NCBI GenBank assembly: GCA_934589675.1
Contig: CAKTOF010000032.1
Coordinates: 1-9,891, forward strand
Reading direction: 5' to 3'
Length of the DNA: 9,891 nucleotides
From: an uncultured Oscillospiraceae bacterium
GTDB taxonomy: Bacteria > Bacillota > Clostridia > Oscillospirales > Oscillospiraceae
Position numbers and translations under genes: made by a program. This document shows positions 5,906 through 9,891 of the stretch, in pieces (the first letter of the stretch is position 1; each line of letters begins with the position of its first letter). Under the pieces are notes generated by a model. That model saw nothing but the letters and a program-made list of their open reading frames with translations, made no database searches and was not told where the DNA came from.

Positions 5906-6544
5906 TCACTTAAAATAGTCCAGCCGCCGCTCGAGATAGCCGAACAGCAGCGTCAGCAGGCCGTTGAACACGAGATAATACACGCCTGTGAAAAAAAGCG
6001 GCCAGATGAAGCCCTTTTTGATGAACGACTCGCCCATCCAGATGAGCTCGTACACCGAGATGACGCGCACGAGCGCCGTGTCCTTGACGAGCGTGATGCA
6101 CTCGTTGGCCATCGGCGGGACGATGCGCTTGACCATCTGCAAAAGCGTGACCTTGAAGAAGATCTGCGTGCGCGTCATGCCGAGCACCTGCCCGGCCTCG
6201 CGCTGCCCGGCCGGAACGGACTGGATGCCGGCGCGGTAGATTTCGGAGAAATAGCACGCGTAGTTGATGACGAAAGAAAGCAGCGCCGCAGAAAACCGCG
6301 GCAGCAGCGGCAGGCCGAGCAGCAGCCCTGGTCCGTAGTAAATAATGAGCACCTGCAAAAGCAGCGGCGAGCCGCGGATGATCCACACGAACACCTTCAC
6401 AAGGCAGGAAAGCGGCCGGAACCGGCTCATGGAGCCGAAGCAGACGACAAGCCCCAGCGGCAGCGCAAAAAGCAGCGTCAGCACGAACAGCCGGATCGTC
6501 ATCCCAAAGCCCTCGAGCAGCGTGAGCGAAACAGTCGAAAACAC
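5906..6544 (-). CDS. Polar amino-acid ABC transporter permease
   Basis: The product is 212 aa, normal for HisM/GlnP/TcyB-type permeases, which form the membrane channel of the importer as a homo- or heterodimer. Features: N-terminal GFGMTIRLFVLTLLFALPLG (12-31), the family RGSPLLLQ motif (57-64), YACYFSEIYRAGIQSV (95-110), and the cytoplasmic EAA loop REAGQVLGMTRTQIFFKV (115-132) that couples to the ATPase. About five membrane helices are expected. With only one permease gene, a homodimer is inferred. The start is GTG at 6544, supported by AGGAGG (6552-6557) 7 bases upstream; the next in-frame ATG (residue 15) lies inside the conserved N-terminal region. It is separated from the ATPase gene by 13 bases. 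The 298-bp palindrome-rich gap upstream separates it from the binding-protein gene. Confidence 0.94.
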   Translation of the reverse strand: MFSTVSLTLLEGFGMTIRLFVLTLLFALPLGLVVCFGSMSRFRPLSCLVKVFVWIIRGSPLLLQVLIIYYGPGLLLGLPLLPRFSAALLSFVINYACYFSEIYRAGIQSVPAGQREAGQVLGMTRTQIFFKVTLLQMVKRIVPPMANECITLVKDTALVRVISVYELIWMGESFIKKGFIWPLFFTGVYYLVFNGLLTLLFGYLERRLDYFK

Positions 6545-6842
6545 AGGCGAGCCTCCTTACACACAAATCCCCCATGCGGCCGCACCGCATGGGAAGCTCT
6601 CAGCAGAGTTTCGCCGCCCGCAGGCGGCGAAATAAATTCAAATCACAAAAATCCGGGGGCGTGTACCTCGGATTTTTGACCGCTCGGCCAGCAAGCGTGC
6701 GCGCTGTGCGCGTGCGACGCAGCGGGCCGCATTCCCCTCGACTTCAAATGCTTTGCATTTGAAGTCGCCGGAGCCGGGCAAAGGCAGAGCGCGTTACCGC
6801 TCTGCCCCTGCTCGGATATGGTCAGGTAGGTGATCTCAGAAT
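6545..6842 (-). repeat. Palindrome-rich intercistronic region inside the ABC operon
   Basis: This 298-bp gene-free stretch holds at least five clean inverted repeats: CCCATGCGG/CCGCATGGG (6571-6593); TTTCGCCGCC/GGCGGCGAAA (6609-6632); a 13-bp stem beginning CAAAAATCCG (6646-6658 with 6666-6678, one G-T pair); CGACTTCAAATGC/GCATTTGAAGTCG with a 3-base loop (6739-6767); and GGCAGAGCG/CGCTCTGCC (6783-6806). A weaker one lies at 6695-6720. None carries a long T tract outside its stem on the minus strand; the one nearest the binding-protein gene is followed by only TTT. I see no promoter I trust and no coding sequence. It may make partial terminators or RNA-stabilising hairpins, or be a cluster of dispersed palindromic elements. 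Confidence 0.8.
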
Positions 6843-7640
6843 TCAGTCCGTGATGAGCGCGGCCTGCACGCCATACGTTTCGGCAACGGATTCGACCGTG
6901 CCGTCCTTCGTCGCGTCGTCCCAGAACGAGTTGAACTCGTCGATGAGGTCGGAATCTTTGCGGAAGCCGACGCCGTACTCCTCGCTGTTCAGGCCGACGG
7001 TGTAGGTGAGATCGGCATAGTCCGTGCCCTCGCCGACCATGGCGGCGGCCATGAGCGAGTCGATGACGCACGCCTGAACCGAGCCGGAGGCGACCTCCAT
7101 GAGCGCCTTGGCCTGCGTGTCGACGGCCGTGTACTCGACGCCCAGCGCATCGAGCTCCGCCGCGCCGGCCGAGCCGTTCTCCGCGGCAAACGTGAGCGAC
7201 TTGATCGAGTCGACCGTCTGGTACTGGTCGGCAACGTCAGCGCTCACAACGACGACCTGCGCGTTGTTGCAGTACGCCTTGCTCACGCCCATGAGGCCCT
7301 TGACCTCGTCGGTGATCGTCATGCCGTTCCAGACGACGTCGACGGCCTTCGTCGAAAGCTCCGTCGCCTTCATGTCCCAGTTGCCGATCTCCTGGAATTC
7401 GACGTCCACGCCGAGGTGCTCGGCGAACTTCTTGGCCATGTCGGCGTCAAAGCCGATCCAATCGCCGTTTTCGTCGCGGTAATCCATCGGCGCGAAGTCC
7501 GTGATGCCGACGATGAGCGTGCCCTTGTCCTTGACATAGGCCATGTCGCCCTCGTCCTTTTTGTCCTTGCCGCAGGCGGCGAGCGCCAGCACGGACACCA
7601 GCGCGAGCGCAAGCGCCAGAGCGCGAGTGAGCTTTTTCAT
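6843..7640 (-). CDS. Amino-acid ABC transporter substrate-binding lipoprotein
   Basis: The product is 265 aa, a family 3 (SBP_bac_3) periplasmic-type binding protein. It captures a polar amino acid outside the cell and delivers it to the permease encoded downstream. The N-terminus is a lipoprotein signal: MKK, a hydrophobic Ala/Leu stretch, then lipobox LAAC with the acylated Cys at 23, followed by a charged linker. Family marks are GTLIVGITDFAPMDY (40-54), GDWIGFDADMAKKFAEHLG (59-77), VDVVWNGMTITDEV (100-113) and the hinge-region ENGSAGAAELDALG (154-167). The specific amino acid is not readable. ATG at 7640 has GGAGG at 7651-7655, 10 bases away. The frame stays open far upstream to 8594, but that part crosses the promoter and lies antisense to the MATE gene. 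It is the first gene of the importer operon. Confidence 0.95.
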   Translation of the reverse strand: MKKLTRALALALALVSVLALAACGKDKKDEGDMAYVKDKGTLIVGITDFAPMDYRDENGDWIGFDADMAKKFAEHLGVDVEFQEIGNWDMKATELSTKAVDVVWNGMTITDEVKGLMGVSKAYCNNAQVVVVSADVADQYQTVDSIKSLTFAAENGSAGAAELDALGVEYTAVDTQAKALMEVASGSVQACVIDSLMAAAMVGEGTDYADLTYTVGLNSEEYGVGFRKDSDLIDEFNSFWDDATKDGTVESVAETYGVQAALITD

Positions 7641-7659
7641 TTCCAGTTTTCCTCCCGAA

Positions 7660-7675
7660 GCCGCCCGTGGGCGGC
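7660..7675 (-). other. 5'-UTR hairpin of the binding-protein mRNA
   Basis: A perfect 6-bp stem GCCGCC/GGCGGC around a 4-base loop sits in the roughly 45-base leader, just upstream of the GGAGG site at 7651-7655. It leaves the ribosome binding site exposed and may protect the 5' end of a highly expressed transcript. No T run follows it on the minus strand, so it is not a terminator of that transcript. Confidence 0.55.
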
Positions 7676-7691
7676 GTTTTATCTTGCTAGT

Positions 7692-7720
7692 ATGGTAGCA
7701 TGGTAGTTCGCTAAAGTCAA
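7692..7720 (-). promoter_or_regulatory. Sigma-A promoter of the amino-acid ABC operon with direct repeats
   Basis: Read leftward, TTGACT (7720-7715), a 17-base spacer and TACCAT (7697-7692) form a good promoter; transcription would begin near 7685. The spacer and -10 contain two direct copies of ATGGTAG (plus-strand 7692-7698 and 7700-7706) spaced 8 bases apart. Repeats overlapping a -10 could be a repressor site, but no known operator was recognised. Confidence 0.8.
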
Positions 7721-7823
7721 TCCGTTCCCGCCCGGGCGCGGAATTTTTATGAGAAGTATCCAAACTTCCCGCGCCGCGGCGCCCGCGCTTTGGCGCGTTT
7801 GCGGGGCGCAGGGCGGGCAGGGG

Positions 7824-7852
7824 TTGTGTTTCCGGCCGGGGTATGGTATGAT
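7824..7852 (+). promoter_or_regulatory. Sigma-A promoter of the MATE gene
   Basis: TTGTGT (7824-7829), a 17-base spacer, then TATGAT (7847-7852). The -10 is near consensus, the -35 moderate. Transcription would start near 7859, about 30 bases before the TTG start. This excludes the in-frame ATG at 7749 and the ATG at 7849 inside the -10 box as the real start. Confidence 0.7.
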
Positions 7853-7889
7853 AGGCGGGCTTTTGAGAGAGAACTGGAGGGAATCGACC

Positions 7890-9311
7890 TTGGCCGAGCA
7901 ACACCCGCTGCGCAGCACGCTCATCGGCGACCGCGCGTTCTACCGGCGCGTCGTGGCCGTGCTGCTGCCCATCATCATTCAAAATACGATCACAAACGTC
8001 GTCAGCCTGCTTGACAACGTCATGGTCGGCCGCGTGGGGACGCTGCCCATGTCGGCCGTCGCCATCGTCAACCAGCTTTTGTTTGTTTTTAATCTGTGCA
8101 TGTTCGGCGGCCTGGCCGGCGCGGGCATTTTTGCCGCGCAGTTTGCCGGCGCGCGCAACGACGAGGGCGTGCGCGACTGCTTCCGGATGAAGATGTGGCT
8201 CGGCGCAGCGATGCTCGTGCTCGCGCTTGCCGTGTTCATCGGCCTGCCGGAGCGGCTCATCCGCATGTATCTGGCCGCGGACACGAACCCGCTCGACGCC
8301 GCCGAGACGACGGCGCACGCGCTGCGGTATCTGCGCATCATGCTCGTGGGGCTTGTGCCGTTCACCGTCTCGCAGGTCTACGGCAGCACGCTGCGCGAGC
8401 TCGGCGAGACGAAGGTGCCTATGCTCGCGTCCGTCGCGGCCATCTTTGTCAATCTCTCGCTCAACTATGTGCTCATCTTCGGCAGCGACGGCCTCCCGCT
8501 CCTGCCGTTCGGCCCCATGGGCGTGGCCGGCGCGGCCATCGCAACGGTCGTCTCGCGCTTTGTCGAGGCCGTCGTCATCGTCGCGTATGTCCATGCAAAG
8601 CGCGCGCGCTTCGGCTTTATCCGCGGCGCGTACCGCTCGCTCGCCGTGCCGAAAAAGCTCTGCGCGGACATCGCGCGAAAGGGCACGCCGCTGCTCATCA
8701 ACGAATTTCTCTGGTCGAGCGGCATGGCGCTGCTCATGCAGTGCTACTCCGTGCGCGGGCTGGACGTCGTGGCCGCGTCGAACATCGCCTCGACGGTGCA
8801 GAACCTGTTCAACGTCGTATTCTTGTCCATGGGCAACGCCATCTCCATCCTCGTCGGCCAGAACCTCGGCGCGGGCGAGCTTGACACCGCGAAGACGACG
8901 GTCTGGCGGCTTCTGACGCTGTCGATGACGCTGTCCGTCATGCTCAACGCCGTCCTGTTCGCCATCGCGCCGGTCGTGCCGCGGATCTACAACACGACAA
9001 GCGAGGTGCGCGCCATGGCGACGAGCCTGCTGCGCGTCGTCGCGGTCCTGGCCCCGTTTTTCACGTTCTCCTCCGGCAGCTATTTCACGCTGCGCGCCGG
9101 CGGGAAAACGCTCGTGACCATGTTCTTTGACTGCGGCTTTACCTGGTGCGCGTGCCTGCCGCTGGCGTACTGCCTGACGCGCTTCACGGCGATGCCGATC
9201 CTGCCGGTCTATGCGGCGGTGCAGGCGCTTGACATCATCAAGAGCGCCATCGGCTTTGCACTCGTGAAAAAGGGCATCTGGGTGAACAACATCGTGCAGG
9301 GGGAGCTCTGA
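7890..9311 (+). CDS. MATE-family multidrug/cation exporter
   Basis: From the TTG at 7890 the product is 473 aa, typical of MATE antiporters (about 440-480 aa, 12 membrane helices in two six-helix bundles), which export organic cations or metabolites using H+ or Na+. The first bundle shows IIIQNTITNVVSLLDNVMVG (28-47), then AIVNQLLFVFNLCMFGGLAG and FAAQFAGARND; the second bundle repeats the pattern with LINEFLWSSGMALLMQCYS and the NIASTVQNLFNVVF segment, followed by LVGQNLGAGELDTA. The substrate is not predictable. The start is set by GGAGGG (7876-7881) 8 bases before TTG; an ATG at 7749 in the same frame lies upstream of the promoter and encodes no family sequence. It is divergent from the ABC operon and apparently monocistronic. 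No strong T-tract terminator follows. Confidence 0.92.
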   Translation: MAEQHPLRSTLIGDRAFYRRVVAVLLPIIIQNTITNVVSLLDNVMVGRVGTLPMSAVAIVNQLLFVFNLCMFGGLAGAGIFAAQFAGARNDEGVRDCFRMKMWLGAAMLVLALAVFIGLPERLIRMYLAADTNPLDAAETTAHALRYLRIMLVGLVPFTVSQVYGSTLRELGETKVPMLASVAAIFVNLSLNYVLIFGSDGLPLLPFGPMGVAGAAIATVVSRFVEAVVIVAYVHAKRARFGFIRGAYRSLAVPKKLCADIARKGTPLLINEFLWSSGMALLMQCYSVRGLDVVAASNIASTVQNLFNVVFLSMGNAISILVGQNLGAGELDTAKTTVWRLLTLSMTLSVMLNAVLFAIAPVVPRIYNTTSEVRAMATSLLRVVAVLAPFFTFSSGSYFTLRAGGKTLVTMFFDCGFTWCACLPLAYCLTRFTAMPILPVYAAVQALDIIKSAIGFALVKKGIWVNNIVQGEL

Positions 9312-9326
9312 GAGGGAGCATCGCGC

Positions 9327-9489
9327 GCCTGCTCTGCAAGCAGGCTTAGAGCGAAATTACAAAATGAGCATCTGTCAGGCAGGGTCGGACAGCGAAAAGC
9401 CGCTGTATTCAGTGAAAACCTGAATATCGCGGCTTTTCCGAGATGCAGCGGTTAGCATTCTCTAACTGCGTGACCGTGCGTGTCGGTCA
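9327..9489 (+). other. Structured intergenic/leader region before the methyltransferase gene
   Basis: The 209 bases between the MATE stop and the next start hold a chain of hairpins: GCCTGCT/AGCAGGC (9327-9345); CTGTC/GACAG (9372-9392); a long stem GAAAAGCCGC/GCGGCTTTTC with an inner TATTCAG/CTGAATA (9394-9438); GTTAG/CTAAC (9451-9466); and TGACCG/CGGTCA (9471-9489). The long stem could weakly terminate MATE transcription, but only four T are present and they lie within the stem. No convincing promoter was found. The last repeat could be an operator or a leader hairpin near the ribosome binding site. No known riboswitch was recognised. Confidence 0.55.
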
Positions 9490-9520
9490 GGTGAATCCAA
9501 CGACGAAAGGAATGATCGCG

Positions 9521-9891
9521 ATGCGAGAACACAAGGACTTCTGGGACAAAAACGCCGGTCGGTACGACCGCTTTATGCGAAAGGATCGGGCGGCGTATGA
9601 GAAGATGTATGCGCTGATCCGGCCGGCCGTGAAAGCAAAGACGGTGCTGGAGCTTGCGACCGGCACGGGGCTGATCGCAAAAAACATCGTAAACGCGGCG
9701 GCACACATCGAGGCGACGGACGCCTCTGCGGAGATGATCCTTGAAGCAGAGCGGGACAATCAATCTGCAAAGCTGCACTTTTCGGTGCAGGATATGTTCC
9801 GCCTGCCCTATACGGACAAGTCCTTTGATGCGGTAATCGTGTCCAACGCGCTGCACATCGTGCCGCAGCCGGAGAAAGCCCTTGCCGAGAT
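9521..9891 (+). CDS. Class I SAM-dependent methyltransferase, 5' part, cut by window end
   Basis: At least 123 aa are present and the frame is still open at the edge. Proteins of this kind transfer a methyl group from S-adenosylmethionine; the acceptor is unknown here. Visible motifs: an N-terminal HKDFWDKNAGRYDRFMRKD (4-22), motif I VLELATGTG (42-50, the glycine-rich SAM loop), acidic ATDAS (66-70, D67 at the end of strand 2), QDMFRLPYTDKSFD (90-103), and VIVSNALHIVPQP (105-117). This is the Methyltransf_11/25 pattern shared by UbiE-like and many small-molecule methyltransferases. ATG at 9521 is preferred because AAAGGA (9506-9511) is 9 bases upstream; the in-frame ATG at 9512 abuts that site. 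Codon use looks less GC-biased than in neighbours (more AAA, GAA, ACA), which may mean recent acquisition. Confidence 0.88.
   Translation, partial: MREHKDFWDKNAGRYDRFMRKDRAAYEKMYALIRPAVKAKTVLELATGTGLIAKNIVNAAAHIEATDASAEMILEAERDNQSAKLHFSVQDMFRLPYTDKSFDAVIVSNALHIVPQPEKALAE

Noticed and set aside
5510..6679. 389-residue plus-strand open frame opposite the ABC ATPase and permease
   Set aside because: It is antisense to genes with complete motifs; its product is repetitive Arg/Gln/His/Glu sequence typical of a shadow frame.
6545..6842. Palindrome cluster as a CRISPR array
   Set aside because: The inverted repeats differ from each other in sequence and spacing; there is no repeated unit with regular spacers and no cas gene.
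7641..8594. N-terminal extension of the binding-protein frame to 8594
   Set aside because: The added part is antisense to the MATE gene, passes through the operon promoter, and would bury the lipoprotein signal peptide internally.
9452..9856. 134-residue minus-strand open frame opposite the methyltransferase
   Set aside because: The plus strand carries clear SAM-binding motifs with a ribosome binding site; the minus frame has neither a domain nor a convincing start.

Overview
The window looks like chromosomal core DNA from a high-GC member of the Clostridia, probably Oscillospiraceae/Ruminococcaceae. The reasons are the holB-ricT gene pair (ricT is a Firmicutes-type gene), a WYL regulator, ECF transporter S components, strong GGAGG ribosome binding sites with some GTG and TTG starts, and a preQ1-type leader in front of queT. 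Assignment below family level is not possible from this sequence.

Layout. Positions 1-94 hold short GC-rich palindromes. A leftward operon (3744 to 173) encodes a WYL-domain regulator, the DNA polymerase III delta' subunit (HolB) and a PSP1/RicT protein with an unusually long basic disordered tail; it ends at a strong intrinsic terminator (126-166). Back to back with it, from a near-consensus promoter, runs queT (3971-4471), the S component of a queuosine-precursor ECF transporter. Its leader (about 3843-3970) contains a pseudoknot-capable aptamer-like region and two tandem intrinsic terminators, and is best read as a preQ1 riboswitch. queT converges on a second ECF S component (4505-5005, minus) across a bidirectional terminator.

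From 7640 leftward runs a complete polar amino-acid ABC importer: lipoprotein binding protein, then a palindrome-packed 298-bp gap, then permease and ATPase. The binding-protein promoter lies back to back with the promoter of a MATE-family exporter (7890-9311, plus), whose likely start is a TTG. The window ends with a structured leader and the 5' part of a class I SAM-dependent methyltransferase (9521 to the edge), in DNA that looks less GC-rich than the rest.

How it fits together: most of the window deals with membrane uptake (queuosine precursor, an unidentified ECF vitamin-type substrate, amino acids) and efflux (MATE), beside housekeeping replication and RNA-processing genes. Neither S component has its ATPase/T partners here, so both probably use a shared ECF module encoded elsewhere. 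I found no phage, IS, CRISPR or defence locus. The most interesting material is regulatory RNA: the queT leader, the palindrome array inside the ABC operon, and the methyltransferase leader.
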